DNA of 64,000 nucleotides from Branchiostoma floridae. Taxonomy: Eukaryota; Chordata; Leptocardii; Amphioxiformes; Branchiostomatidae. The notes beneath the pieces are model-generated. The model was not told the origin of the DNA, did no database searches, and saw only the letters and a program-made list of their open reading frames with translations. The position numbers were made by a program, and so were the translations under genes. The DNA lies in the NCBI RefSeq assembly GCF_000003815.2, contig NC_049979.1, forward strand, positions 22,163,602-22,227,601. The letters run 5' to 3'. This document shows positions 26,801 to 41,800 of the stretch, one piece after another; the first letter of the stretch is position 1; every line of letters begins with the position of its first letter.

Positions 26801-29800
26801 GGAAAAGCATATTTTGGTGTGGGATTCAGAGGTCATGGTACTCAGACATAGCAAGATTTACAGTATGATGTACTAAGCAACGTCAGCATGACACACCCTA
26901 GTACTTTCTGCACTCACATCTGTCGCAGAGCTGCCTTTCTCCGTCACGTCCCTAAGAGGAAGGAAAATAATACCTTTGAAGACTGCTGTACTGTTCTGAT
27001 CAGAAAAGAACTCCCACAAAAAGCACAAACAGTATATCACGGCTGCAACATAACCTTAGAGTTGAGACATTTAGTTTGTGCATGCACACTAATGCCATAC
27101 CATTGCCAACATTTTTTGGCTATGTATGGGCAAACAGCATTATGAAACGAACACATTAAGTACAGGTAGCAACAACAATGACAACAACAAATAAAAAATC
27201 TGCTGGAAGCAGCATATTTTAGTATCAAAGGAGGGCACTTTGAACAGCAAATATAGTTCTTGACTAGTCAACGGTAGTTGTGACTGTCAAGCTTTAGATA
27301 CATAATATAAGACCATACGTGCATCTATAATAAGAAAATACATTATATGCAATACCAGTAGTTAGCCAATATTTCTATTTTCAGGAAATCTGGGAAATCA
27401 GGCCTTCAACTATATCATCTAAATGTCTATCACGTAGCGGCCGTGATATACTGATGAAGATTATGTTCTGTAACAACAGACAATACTTATGAGGAGAAAA
27501 TAAAGGCAGAAATGAACCAATGAGACAGGAAGTTGAAGTTGAGAGGTCTGGGGTTACCTCCTTCGACCATAAAAGAATAACCGAATAAAGTCATCAAAGT
27601 CTCCCCTAGACGGGACAGACAGAAGATACAGGGATATCAGCAAGCATCACATTTACTTTCTATAAAGAAATTCCCATTCAAAATGCAGCACAAATGACAA
27701 ACAAGACTCTGCCTCAACAAAATCACACAAAAAGATGGAAATTTGCAAACTGTGCCAATAACAACCTACACGTTCGCCACAAAATTATTTATATCCCACA
27801 ATCATTCATTCCCCTGGTAAATTTGGTAAATGTTTCTGAGGAATGAATGTAGTACAGGGGAATTTGAACCATATAAAAATGGTAGCTGTCAGTTGTTAGT
27901 TAAGAACAATCTGCAAACCTATGAGTGTGACATTAAACAAGAAAGGGTATGACCAGAGGATCCCCAACATGCTATATTTCAAAAAGCATATTATTATTAA
28001 ATAGAATCTAAAGTACCTCTGAACAATGAAATTTCCCAAATACACTTATCAATATTTATGAATTTGCACCAGTAATTCAGGAGTAAGAACAAAACCATGT
28101 TTTTCACAAATCAGTGAAAGATTGTGAGGTTATAAATAAATTTGTTGTCAACTGTGATAATACTGAGGAGAAAATAAGTTTTTTCATCATCACTTGACTA
28201 ACTCTTCCCATCCCATGTAAGGACACAAGTGATTACACAGACAAATTCCAACACAAAGAGACACAATGGAGATTTCACATACTCAATCCAGTTCATCAGC
28301 TCAAACTTGTTGAGAAGGGCTATGAGGAACTGGTTGGGATCCATCTGTGCACAAGCAACCTGTAAACAAGAACAAAAGGTCTCTATGTTACTCATACTTC
28401 CCACAATATACCTGTCCTGACTGTCAATCACAATTAGCACTTCATCCAATGATAGCGAGGTAATTAGCAGTTTGACCAATGAGAGAGTGGCTGCATGTCA
28501 TTCAAATATTTTCCTTTGTAGGCTTTAATCTTGGGCCTCTACATTTGGACAGAGGCTGATGTGGGATAACACTATATGCAGATGTCCTGACTGTGAATAT
28601 ATTTACTTCTCTTTTTGAATTATTGTATTGGTGTTAATAGTAAAGATAAATTGTTGCAGTGAATTTATTGTAGCAATCAAGAATTCAAGTTTGTGCCTTG
28701 AACATATATGGCAACTCAATGGTACTGAAGCGCCAACTAGTAATCCATTGTGGTACTGCAGCATGGATGGAAACGTGTACTTGCCTGCAGCATGATGATA
28801 TCCTTATCCTGCATCTCAGCCCGACATCTGACATTGTGGTAGTAGTACACCTGGGCAAGACATGAGAAGTGTTAAGTACCTGACAAAGCAGTGTAGAGGT
28901 AAATGTAGGGCATTCAAAATTGATACAAAGGTAACATACATTGGTATATGGCAGTTCTGATGTTTAAGTACCAGTAATTCTTGTCTTCCTCTGTGCCATC
29001 TTCCATATTGAAGAACCATCCCTTTCCTCAATATTAAATGACTATTCTTGACTCTAGCACCGAAAAACTATCCCATCCCTTAGTAATTCAGAAACATCCC
29101 TGTCCCTGGTGCTGGATAATCCATCTTGACTCTTGGTACTGAAGAGGTATTGCTGTCCTACTACTGAAGACCCATCCCCTACTGAAGAACCATCCCTGTC
29201 CATAGCACTAAAGAACTATCCCTGTCCCTGGTAATCTCCAAGCAGATCCTACGGTGCCATAAGATAGTATCAAAGCTGGCCAAGGAGTGTAGCCGGCCAA
29301 GGGAGTCAAACGGGCACCGGAGATCTGCCTTCACCCGAACAGGGAGGAGCATTTCTATTGAATAAAGGTGTCTCTGCCCCTCCTTGTGCGGTATTAACAG
29401 CTACTCGAATATCCGAGGTGCTAATGTTTTTATGAGCAGCTCACGTAATGTCCAGGACAAGCTCAGTGAGCCGCGCCGCCGGTCCCAGTGGGAGGTTCAC
29501 TCCAGACGGCGCCAAAATACAAAGCTGACAGCATCACAACGTAACAGAAGAAACGAACCGGTACATGAAATTTCCACTCAAGAAATCTAGTAAAAGTCCT
29601 ATTATCGTTTCAAAATTACTATACGCCTTCATTTATATATAAAAACATTAAACGGACGTTAGAATTTTGGCATTTTGAACATATAATCTGAAAGTAAGCA
29701 TCTCTCACTACGTTTGGAAGAAGGAATTTGAAAGCACAACACCATGCGCGATCAGCCATTTTTTGTTTCGAATCTAAAGTTTCTTGCAGTTTGTGTCCGC

Positions 29801-32800
29801 TTTTCGATCCGCTATTTCTTAATTTTTCTTGACAACGGCAAGACGACGACACCAAGTCGAGGTTCGCGGACCTAAAGTTATGGGATACACTGATAACATA
29901 TGGACTTTCGCCAAGCCAGTAGCAATGACCACAACTTGACTTGAGTTGACATCTTTGCCTTCCTGGGCCGCGACAGTGGCCCGCAACAGAGGTTCTCGCG
30001 GCTCAAATTCCCACAGACTTCTCGAAAGATACAACGAACTTTTTCGTCCATGGTTCAAACTGGCCAAACCAACGGTTCGCGCAGTGACTCATATCATGAC
30101 TTCCTGTGACGGTCACCCAGCTGACACGCTTGCCGGGGCTCGAGCCGGCAAGCCGGACGGCAATTTAGGCAATTGGCACCTCCTCGGCAAGCACGATTTG
30201 ATTAGATGTTAATAGCCTTTCTTGAAGCCGAATGAAGCCAGATCTACGGGAAGTTTGATACTATACATTACGCACCGTGGATCTGGTTCGAGATTATGTC
30301 CCTGGTACTGAAGAACCATCCCTGTCCCTGGTACTGATGGACCATTCCTGTCCCTAGTACTGAAGAACCATCCCTGTCCCTAGTACTGAAGAACCATCCC
30401 TGTCCCTAGTACTGAAGAACCATCCCTGTCCCTGGTACTGATGGGCCATTCCTGTCCCTAGTACTGAAGAACCATCCCTGTCCCTAGTACTGAAGAACCA
30501 TCCCTGTCCCTAGTACTGAAGGACCATCCCTGTCCCTGAAGGACTATTCCTGTCCCTGGTACTGAAGAACCATCCCTGTCCCTGGTATTGCAGAACTATC
30601 CCTGTCCCTGAAGAACCACCCATCCCTGGTACTGAAGGACCATTCCTGTCCCTGGTACTGAAGTACCATCCCTACCTGTGGTACTGAAGGACAATCCCTG
30701 TCCATGGTACTGAAGGACTATTCCTGTCCCTGGTACTGAAGAACCATGATTACATACAGAAAGATGTATTGTTACCACAGGAGCATGAGGATGTCTTCTC
30801 ACCTGGTGAAACAGTGAGTACCCATTCCTCTTCCACATCTCAGCATGAACCTGTGCTATCATGACTAGGGTCCTCAAGGGCTGCTCCAGCAGGTCCATAG
30901 CACTGGGGGGTTGCTGGCAATGGAAAGCACATAGTTATCACTAAAGATCTTTTGTTGACAATGGATGTTTCTAGTATGTTTAAGGAAGGAATAAATCAAA
31001 ACTAATTGAAAGTTCCTATTCGCTCTTGTCATTATCATTTTGACTTGGTCTTTGATTTTGAAGGTATTAATAAAGGCACAAAGAAAAACAAACAAACAGA
31101 ATTCAATATTCAACCAGGGTTGGACAGTTTTCTAAAATTCACTTGTCCTATTGGGCAAGTACATAAAAAATTTACTTACCGAACAAATTTTCACTTGCCA
31201 AAAATTTAAATGACTTTTTTCTACAAATCTTCACTTCCAACATAGAAATTCTTTTATTATTGGCTCTAATTTTCTGTGTTGACCAATGCTTGATGCAATG
31301 ACTGTGAAAAGTAACAAGTATATCAAAATCTCACTCATTGAAAAATCTTACTTACCGATCGGGCAAGCACTAGTGGGGTAGGACATGCGCTTGCCCGATG
31401 GGCTATTTCACTTGCCCGGGACAATCGGGCTTGAGGACTTGTCCAATCCTGTCAACACACATCAACAGTATTCCACACACAAACAAAACCACACACACAT
31501 GCACATCAGTAATGGCTATGAAGTGTTTGTAAGATCCCTAAGTAGCAAATGAGTATGATGTGCCTCTTGATAACATGTGGGTTGCAGGCTGGTCTTGTGT
31601 TTAGGGTTGTTAATTTATGAGTTGAATCTAAAAGTTCTGGGTGGGAATCCCTAGCAAGCCCCAATGTTCTGTCCTTGGGAAAGGTGCTTTACACCTATTT
31701 CCTCACTTTACTCAGGTGACACTGAGTTCCTAGTAGCTTTGCTTAGGGACATCCTTTCAGATGAAATGTAAACTTTAAGCCACTGGTCACGTGTTAAAGA
31801 TAACTACACTTATCAAAGAGTAGAAAAGTAGAAAAGAGTAGGTGTAATATCCAACTGTACAGTCTAGCTTTATGCAGCTTGTACCTATAGTACAAACCTG
31901 GTGTGTTATGTCTAAAGGCAGTTTATGGGCTATGTGAAACATACAAACAAGCATGAACACATGCACACATCAGCATTGTTGTATAGAATTTCTAAGATCC
32001 ATGTGTACAATGTAGCACATGCATGGCTTAAGTGTGTCTTATTAGACGTGTGGTTACCAGAGGTCCGTAGAGTTCTGGAGAGTTGAAGGTGAGGCCATGC
32101 TTCCCCAGCTGGAGGTACAACCCTGAGGGAACAAAATCAGGCAGAGATTGAGGCCAAGCCTGTCCATCACAATTCGCAGTTCAACCAATGAAAGCCTGAC
32201 AATTAGAGGTTTGACAAATAAGAGGTTTGGTCTATTCCCTTTTTCAACCTCCTTGGTCTATTGGGGCCCAAGCTGTCTTATTTGGAAGTACATAATTAGC
32301 ATGTTGAAAAATAAGACCAGAAATAGAAAGAAGCTAATGCATGGTTGCTTGGTCCTAACTCTAATGTTTGGTTAGAGCCTGCTGAATGCACTTCTGCATA
32401 AAGAGCTGTATCTAAGTATAAATGTAAGTAACATTTACCTCCTTTCAATGAGTTTCTGAGGCATGAACTAATGGCTAGCACTAGAAACCACACATTACTG
32501 TAAATTGATTTTACTTTACTTTCTCTAGAGAAAGATAAAGCAAATTCCCCAATATTTTAGGTTCACAGTTGGAGTAATTCTGCATCACAGTTGTTATACA
32601 TAATTGCAAATGCATCCTTGAAATGTCCACAGAGAATGACATCCATAAAATCTACTTCTGTGGCCTAAGGAACACCAGTAAAACAGACAGACTGGTGTAG
32701 AAGCCTACCTGCCAGAAGTCTACAGATGGGGAGATGGATGCTGACAGGCTCTCTGGACACAGTGTAGTCAACAACTATGGCTTCCTGGTCACAAACTGTG

Positions 32801-35800
32801 GAGAATCACGTGTAAGTTTAGGGACTAACACATGTACTTCAAACAACTCAACAACTTATGATAACTAACAACTAATAATCTGGTGGATGTACCAACTACA
32901 CAGTATTAAGTATCTACTGCCAGCTCAGAGAGTCAGTAGAAAACAAACCTCAGTGTAGTATGTGTAGTTATGCTGTTATGATTTTTGCAGTGTGGACCTA
33001 GGTGTTTGATATCCTTTCTATCAGGAATATTGATTTCTGTTTTTCATTTATCACCAGTTTTATCATAACATTAGGAAATAGCTAAGGCAGTGAAGCATTA
33101 TCTATGTGGTTATGGTTTCATGGTAAACTTTGATATGTAGCTGACAATGGGGAAATTCCAAATGTTTTTTTAATGTAATTTGCTATTAAAAGACTTTGTG
33201 GATAGGATATTTTCTCAGTAATGCTGCAAATGAGGCCTTTATCAGCTAAGTGTCTAATCTAGAACAGAACTGTGTTTTGATAATGTAAACATCAACCCTA
33301 GTGTTGGTAATGTTCTATAGAAATAGTTAGCTTCACAACTATATTCGGGACACTTCTTAATCTTAATGTTATCTTTATCAAAATGCAATGGGTCAGCCTG
33401 AAACACTTGAAACAACAAAAACATACACTACTTATCTTACTTCATGTAGCTTTCTTTCCTACAATCTTAATTTTGTCTTCTCTACAACCTTACCTCTCCT
33501 CTTGCACATCTTGACTGTGTCTGCAGACATCTGATTTCCAGCAGTGCCTTCACAACAATCCTGAAAGCATCTATCAGCACCATTTTCTGTAAGAAACATT
33601 CAGGCAAATAACTGTAACAACACTGAAAATGACTTGAGATGAAGAAAAAAATTAATGGTATCCTTTACATTCAGAGATCTTGGTTCTTTATTTTTTTTAT
33701 TTATTGGTTTGGCTGAACCGAACACACAGCCAGGGCTGCCCAACTAGCCTATGGCTATTACAAAGGGCTAGCCCTGCTGACAAACACATAAACAATACAA
33801 AAAAAAAGAACATTTGTATGTACATGGTGTAGGATAACTTACATATCATCTAAAATGGAGTATTATATATCTTGGTTCTTCACAAATAAAGAACCCTTGT
33901 CCCTGGTACTGAAAAACTATCCCTGTCCCTGGTACTGAAAAACTATCCCTGTCCCTGGTACTGAAAAACTATCCCTGTCCCTGGTACTGAAAAACTATCC
34001 CTGTCCCTGGTACAGAAGAACCATCCCTGTCCCTGAAAAACTATCCCTGTCCCTGAAAAACTATCCCTGTCCCTGAAAAACTATCCCTGTCCCTGAAAAA
34101 CTATCCCTGTCCCTGGTACTGAAAAACTATCCCTGTCCCTGGTACTAAAGAACCATCCCTGTCCCATGTATCAATCTCTTTCCTACATTGTATATGAATG
34201 TTTGTTGCTCAAATAAGGCAAAAGACATGCATATGCTACAAACTTGAAGACAAGAAATGAGATAACCTTTGATAAACTGTTCTGGGACATTTCTAGGACA
34301 TCTTCCCTAACTCCTTGTTGGCATGACAAGCATGTTGAATTAAGTAGACAAACACACACACAGACAAACTGACACCAAAAACAATTCCATTTCATGTAGG
34401 CAATAAGTGTAATGGAGGATGAGTGTGATAATAAGTGCTTACATCTGTGGCACACCAGCCGGCCATCATGGCTACAGCAGGGGCCAATTTGATCTGCAGG
34501 TTGAAGGCTGACTCCCACTCAGGCTCCATCTCTATGTGCTGCCCCACCTGCCGAGTCACAGAGTCCATGCCCTGGGACAAGAAAAACAACTCTTCTATGA
34601 GCTTCTCTGTAGTAAAACCTTGACTTAAGGGCTGACATAACAGTTGTATTGTGCAGAACACTGGCCAAAAGGGGATGGCATTATAGGGCATACTTAACAC
34701 CCTTGGGCACTTAATCCTGGTCGAGAGGACAGATCTGAGTTGTGCAGTCTGGTATTCACAGTATTCAGACGTTGGTTAGAACTACAAGAAACTTCAAGCT
34801 CTACCTGTTAACTACCCTTGTAATCAATGAAAAAGTTCCCACTATGATGACATGTGCCACAAAAAGCATGTAAAAGCACCTAAAGCACTTTCCCTGTTGC
34901 AAATAAAAAGGGTGGGTGGGTTGTTTTCTTTGCTCGCTCGCTTGCAAATTCAATTTGCACGCAGGAATCCTGCACGCAGGAATTTTCATCACGATCGCAC
35001 GATTTGTTCTAGTTCTGGAGATACATTCCTGGAAACGCCCCTTCCTCACGCTCACATGCTACTGAAAACTGTACCTGCATCGAGGTCAGCAGTTCCACCA
35101 TTATCTTGAAACCATTCAAGAACTTTCTCTTCAACTGGTCATTCCACTGGTCTGGTACCATGGACAGCACATACCTGAAAAACAAACAGACATGAAATAT
35201 ACAGCTAACAACAATATCATTCACATCTTCAGAACTTTTCATTGATTTTGTTATGCAAAAAGTAGTTTTCTTCTTCATTAGACTACTGGTACAAGTTAAA
35301 TACAAATACTTCAGTTTGAACAAATATATCCAGGGAAGTTGCTGTTTGACCAATGAGAGCATCTACATGTCTGTTTAGTAATATTTGAATTCCTATGCTT
35401 TCATTTTGCATTTCTACATTTTGACAAAGGTGGGTGGGGCTCTGCCAATGGGATCAATCCATTATGACTTCTGACTTTCCCCATAATTTTCTGAGTGCAC
35501 AAGTGTGTTAATGCTTCAGGCTTACTTGAGGTCCAACAGTGGGAACTGCAGCCTCCTGAAGTTCTTCTGTAGCTTCTCCCTGTCCAGCAGGTACCTGCCG
35601 TGTCTACAGCTGGCACACTGGTCCAGGAACGTACGGATCACTATGGCCAGTAAGTCATGCTCCATGATCAGGTATCGAGCCTGGGATAAAGATGGCAAGG
35701 TGGTTTTGTGGTTAGAATGTCTAAGACCTATATCGCATTTCCAAATTGGGCAGCTTTCGGGAACAAAAAGTATATATTGAACTTAACAAGACATAAGAGA

Positions 35801-38800
35801 ATAGTCGTAGGCATATTTGTGTGTGTTTTTACATATAGGCCACAGCAAGTAAATTTTATGGATGACATCCTCTGCAGACTGCAAAAATAGTGCGATAGGG
35901 CGGAAAAAAAACAAGATGTGTGAAAAAAAACAAGATGGCTACATTTTCAAAAATACAACATGTAGGTACCATAAAGTTGTGATGAATGTTGTAACAAGAA
36001 TTAAAGGGACAAAACATGGTATCAGAGCCAACAAGGCATTCAGTTCTGTATTCAAGACATGTACTGGTGTGGTAAAAGTGACACTAGTGTGGTAGACTGG
36101 CATCACCAACAAAGTTGGTAACCACATTAATGCGCGCGCTGATGTCATCCATAAAATTTACTTGCTGTGGCCATACATTACTATTATTGTTTCCACAAAC
36201 AGCCCGACCAGGCCTTAGTTTGGAAATGTGGCATTAGCCTGAATCAAGCTTCAAGCAATCTTTCCATTGGCTGCTTGAAGGTTCATATCAAACACTTATA
36301 AGTTTGAAGGAAAATTTTAGAACATCCTAATCTGTTGATTTTGTACAAATTTGTAAGCATGGGCTGTTACCATGGTGTTAGGAGGAGGCCCAATAATCCC
36401 AGACAGTAATACATTGTGTTTTGTAGATATGGCTGGTGTTCACAGTCAATTACTTAATGATTCTGTTATCAAATGCCAAGCAGGCCTCGTTGCAGGTCCA
36501 TTCTTACATTGATCATGCCATGATATCAAAGAACATTGTCACAATAGTTTCCTGAGGATCCTTTTGTATCTTAACCCTGAAAAAAAGTGGGTAAGTGACT
36601 TACAGAAGAGCAAGGGCAGCTTAAATGAACTGCACACCTCAGGACATAGCTCAATCATCCATGGTTTTCCCTGCTCTCTTACCTTACGTTTTCCAGAGGG
36701 GCATCGCCCCAACAGTAATGATCATAATTAGTTGAGTTTTGCTGGGCATTCATTAGAGTAGATCTCTACAGTCAGGTGGGGGCCATTCTGCTCCAGTTTG
36801 AGACACTCTTCTGTTTCAGTCGAATCCTTTATAACTATGTCCCAAAATTTAGTGCCTGGGCGCAGCTGAGAACTTTTTACACATCCTTGTAGTGACAAAG
36901 GAAGGTTCACCAGGAGAGTAAACCATTTCCATTCACGGGTTTGAGACTTACCAGAGTGGGGACAGTGAAGATCTGGACAGACAGGGATATGATGGACACA
37001 CCGTGGTCATGGTCATCAGCCATGAAGTCCTTCTGGACCTGGGGGTAGTTCTGTTTCAAAAAAAAAAGCCAACAATTAAAATCTATTGCAGTCTTTCACA
37101 AATATGATATGGAATAAAGTGAAAGTGGCACTGAATCAGTCTTAGCTCACAGAAGAGAATCCACTATCTTTCACTAGTGGCACTGACAAAAGGTAGTGAA
37201 TTCTACATGAAACGTCTGACTGTTTCCAAAATCATACCCAGTTGCTTGAGTAATTGCTACTTGGTGCATTTACAGGTTCATTGTACAGAAATTCTTAACT
37301 CTTTACAACAAAAACATTGAATCGTAGGCCATTGATAAATGCTCTGTCTAGGGACTAGAGCCCCTTCTAGTAGTGAGCATGTCAGGTGAGCAACAAGAGC
37401 CCCAGGATTCCAACTCCCAAACCTCTTTACCCAGAGGCAGGTAGCTAACCACTGGACTACACACATTACCTAACATAATCAAACATAATACATTGAAAAT
37501 AAACCAAAAAATCTCACCCTTGTGTACAGGACAGAAAACTGCTTCTTGCTCTCCTGATCCATAAGAAGACTACAGGAGAGAGAAATTGTCATCTAAATAT
37601 TGAACAACCATACACAGTACTCTTATTATAGCCTTAAACAACAAAACATGCTCAGCATTCTTTGGTAATTCATAACAGGTTATTGGTTTCTGCGTTACTA
37701 CATTCTTAATGTGCTCTCCTACAGTTATTTTCTAATGGAGAGGTTCTGAAACGGTAGTGCTGAAATGTACATGTAAAGGCAGGAAACATAAGAAACAAAG
37801 CTTACTAACTCTGGGTCTCAGAAATATTGTACACTTACTAAACTATTGGAAGGCAATGTTTGCATGCATTTAACACATGTCTCAATAACACACCATGTAC
37901 ATTGTATAAAGCACAGTATCTATAAGCTGGTCCACAGCGAGAACTGTGCATGCTCGAGATCAAAAGTGAAAGCCCCAAACTTGTAAACAGGTCCTGTCCA
38001 GACTCTCTCTGGGGCGTTCAACTTCAACTCAATATTATCCTCGATACAACATACTTCACATGCACAGCTAAAACCATGAAATACATGTAGCTTATTACTT
38101 AGGTCAACGTCAAACCATTGCCCTGCTCACCTGCCCATCATGATCTGGTGACACTGGACTCGAGCAGCTGGGAAGGGAAGCAACAAGACATTCAGTTAGT
38201 AACAGATGATTGTACAGCTGTGCAGTATATTTCTTTACATTATAACTATGCCACGACGATGTTCAATATGTGTGCTCCACAATGATATGTATTTTGTGGT
38301 ATCTCACAGGCTTCTACATATACTTGTATATTACAAGGGCTTCCACAGAATAATTTGAATGCCACAACGTTGCGTGCAACACTGTACAAGTGTGTTGAAC
38401 ATCTGAATACCAGATTCCGATGTGCACAATGAAATTTATGTTCTTACAACGTACAACTTTTGTATCAGGACAACAAATTAATCGGATAGTGCATTCCTCA
38501 TGACCTTGTTCCCAGACCTCTTTCTGATTGATTTGGCCACGGGGCAGTCAGACCCACATTTGGGCTGGTATCTTGGGTGATACAGAACATGTATTCTCTA
38601 TTTATCATAAATCCTTCTCTCTCAGTCTCTGTGAGTTTTCCGTATTTATAACTACAGAAGTGCAAGAGAATTCAGGGTAGTACTGAGGAGGTAATACAGA
38701 TGACATTAGACCAAAGTGATTGAGACTCACTCTTCCACAGTGCAGTGTCTGCCAACATGAGCCTCTCTACCACACAGGGGTCTCCTGTAGGGGGCTGCTG

Positions 38801-41800
38801 CAGCGCAGTGGTGCACAGGATATGTCTCAGGCCATCTGCAGCACAATGTACACATGTACAGTACAGTCAACAAGAAAATTATCTAGACCCCTCATCATTA
38901 CTTTTAATAGTTCTGTTATACTGAAAATGGCTTTGTTCTTAACTACAGGTGCAAGTTGGGAACATTCTGAACATAAGTAACAGAGTACCATAGCATGGTA
39001 GAATTCTTATATTATATAAGTTATAAGCATTTTAACACAATGTATAGAAGAACAAATAGAAGATCTCAAACACAACTTTTTGTGGGTTTCTTGTGTTATT
39101 CATTATTGTGAATTTCTGGCTGGGCATTTTTCAACTGGCTCAAATATTTAAAGGCAAAAGATATGCCTATAGTGGCCAAATGAAGACAGGAACCTATGGT
39201 TCTGAGACCTTTCTGGGACCATTGACATAACTTCCTGTCAGTGTCCCAGACTGAATAGCATATAAGTAAGTGTGGAAAAATTAATGCACAAACAGACTCA
39301 CTAAAACTTAGTAAAAGCAGAAGTAGTTATAAAAAACTCCACTAAAATCCATGTGGACTAATTTCCAGCATAGTTCCGAATCTTTGGAACCTTTTAGAAC
39401 CCTGACTCACTCCTCAAACTGAATTACATGTAGTACTACTCAATTTTAACAAGGAGGTTGAACCTCCTTGATTTTAATAAAAAGATCCATTGAAAAGGTG
39501 ATAGGCAACATTTGCTATAATGGTAAACATCCTTCTTCTTTCTGCCATTCAAATCACAAGGTTTACCATGACTCTTCTTATATTGGATGGGGAAATTTCA
39601 GAAAGCAGGACAACTTTTCAAAGTTTGATTAGTGCAGAATTACTCCTTCAGGCAAGTTGGAGAACCAATGCAAATCCAATTAAAAACAGGCCTGTGAAGA
39701 GGTCACATCCCTGAAGGGCCCTGATTACATTACCTTTGAGAAATTGGATTGGAGGTGTCAACTCTGCCTCTTCAGTGGTTCAGTCTCTCAAAGCCACAAT
39801 TAAAAAGAGTGCTGATGAGCCCTTGTTAAAAGTTCTAATAGGGATGGTGTCAGATTGCTATCCATCACTGACTGCAACACTACCTGTAATTTGTACATAC
39901 ATCACACTAGTCCTGTCAGCGTGTTTAAGGTCTTATTGCTGTATAATTCCAAGTGTATACAATACTTTAAAAGAGTTTGGTCTAAACTAAAAAAAAAGTA
40001 TGTGTTTATGTTGACAATGGATCCCCTTGATTAAAGCTTGTTTATTACAGACAGGATTAGGTGGGAAAGTTGGGGCACCTACGCCATTATCGGACGTGTA
40101 GGTTTTTTGTCCTGAGGGTCAGGCTCAGGTAGCAAGAGGGGTAGATTTGGGGGGACATCTTTTTATTGCCTTAAGAACGCTTGTGTGCTTGCATTAGAAA
40201 GCAATACATCTCCAGAAAACTCCTTGCTTATTGGATGTGTGGCCAAAGTGATGAGTGCGTATTTACTCATTAAAACCAAAGGTACAGCCTAATTGTTGGA
40301 AGGCCAGTCCTTCCTCATTTGCCACATTTCATCACCATTTCACACATCCTAACCAAGGTTGGGAACTCCCTAAGAGGTTTGACAAACCCAAACGCAATAA
40401 AGGACCCTTACAGCAATAGCTAACTGTTCATTCATCCATGGACTTTCTTTCACTCCTCATTGTGACTTCGTTGAATAGACAAATTACAATGCTATCTTAT
40501 TTTCGTGGTGATGCAGGCATTGCTGTGTTTGAAACTCCTGCGGGTCCGCACAAAATGAAAACAGATCAGGTAACTCGTAACTGCTCTCCGCTCACCCCAG
40601 CCCATCTCCAAAGTTTTAAACTTCAAATGCTGCCTATAGAGGTAAGGACACATAATTGGGAGTCTGTATGCCTTTTTACATGTTTAAGTGTTATCAGCCA
40701 TTTAAATTCCACGTAATTCTTAGCAGGACTCAAATTCAACATGCATAGTGTAGTAGATACATTCCACATACAGCGTAATCAGCATTTGAATTTAAGCATA
40801 AAGCAAAGCCGGCCTCACAAAGTTAACTTAAGATGTAGCCGCTGCTTTCTATATTTAGGGTAGACCATCAACAGTATACCCCATGCCCCCCTTATTGAAA
40901 ACCATAGAAATGAAAAATATGTAGGAAGTCAAATGTCAGCTGCCACAGATGATGACATTTTCTTCCTGTTAGCAAAAATCAACTTCACAAAACTTTGTTA
41001 TTCAAAATCTTGGACCTACTAACTGAGTACTGCATGTTTCATACTGAAAGAGATAAATGCTGCAAGAGCCTGTTTTGTATTAAAAACCTGCTAAACCCAC
41101 TCCCTACTGACTTATACTGGGAATCATAAAACATTAACGTACATTCAATGAAAACCAAGCATGCACAAAGTCAATTTTAACTGCCAAAGATGAGAAAGGT
41201 TTATCATTCATTTTGCAATTGCAAAATTTGACTTCCTGCTGTAACATCCGTTTAGTATGAACGTGTCTCTGCCATAGTCAAAACAACCATAATCAGTATA
41301 ATTTGACATTTGATAATTCCCGTACACTGAACTAAATTCTCAATTCTAAATTACAGTTAACTATATAGAATTTGGACTGCAAATTACTTGTACATAGATG
41401 TGACTGGCTGTTCAGTGTAATATAACCAACTGCTCCCCAGTTTGCTTGGGGAGTGGTTGTTACCAAAGTCCAGGGATGGTCCTAAAAGTGTGACATATAC
41501 TGTAGGCTTAAAGCAGCTATCAAAAGTTAGGCTTGGTACAAAGGAGGAGAGAAAGTTACTACCACCAGAAATATTCTGAAATATTGACCATAAAATCATC
41601 AAAAGCACGGAACATAGCAAAGAGAGAGACCTCCTTTTTTAATTACCTTTCTCAATTTGGGCTGCACACTATATAGGGCACATTTTGTAGGTGATTATCA
41701 AAGGACCAAATATTGAGAAAATAATGTACAACGTAACATGCCTAAGGTAGCTTTGATACAAAGAAATCTGTTAAATTATTACCACCCAGAAAAAGTCTGA

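Noticed and set aside
28270-28283. Ending exon 23 at TAT/GTGAAA
   Set aside because: It leaves phase 0, which puts a stop codon into exon 24; ATTGA/GTATGT keeps the frame open.
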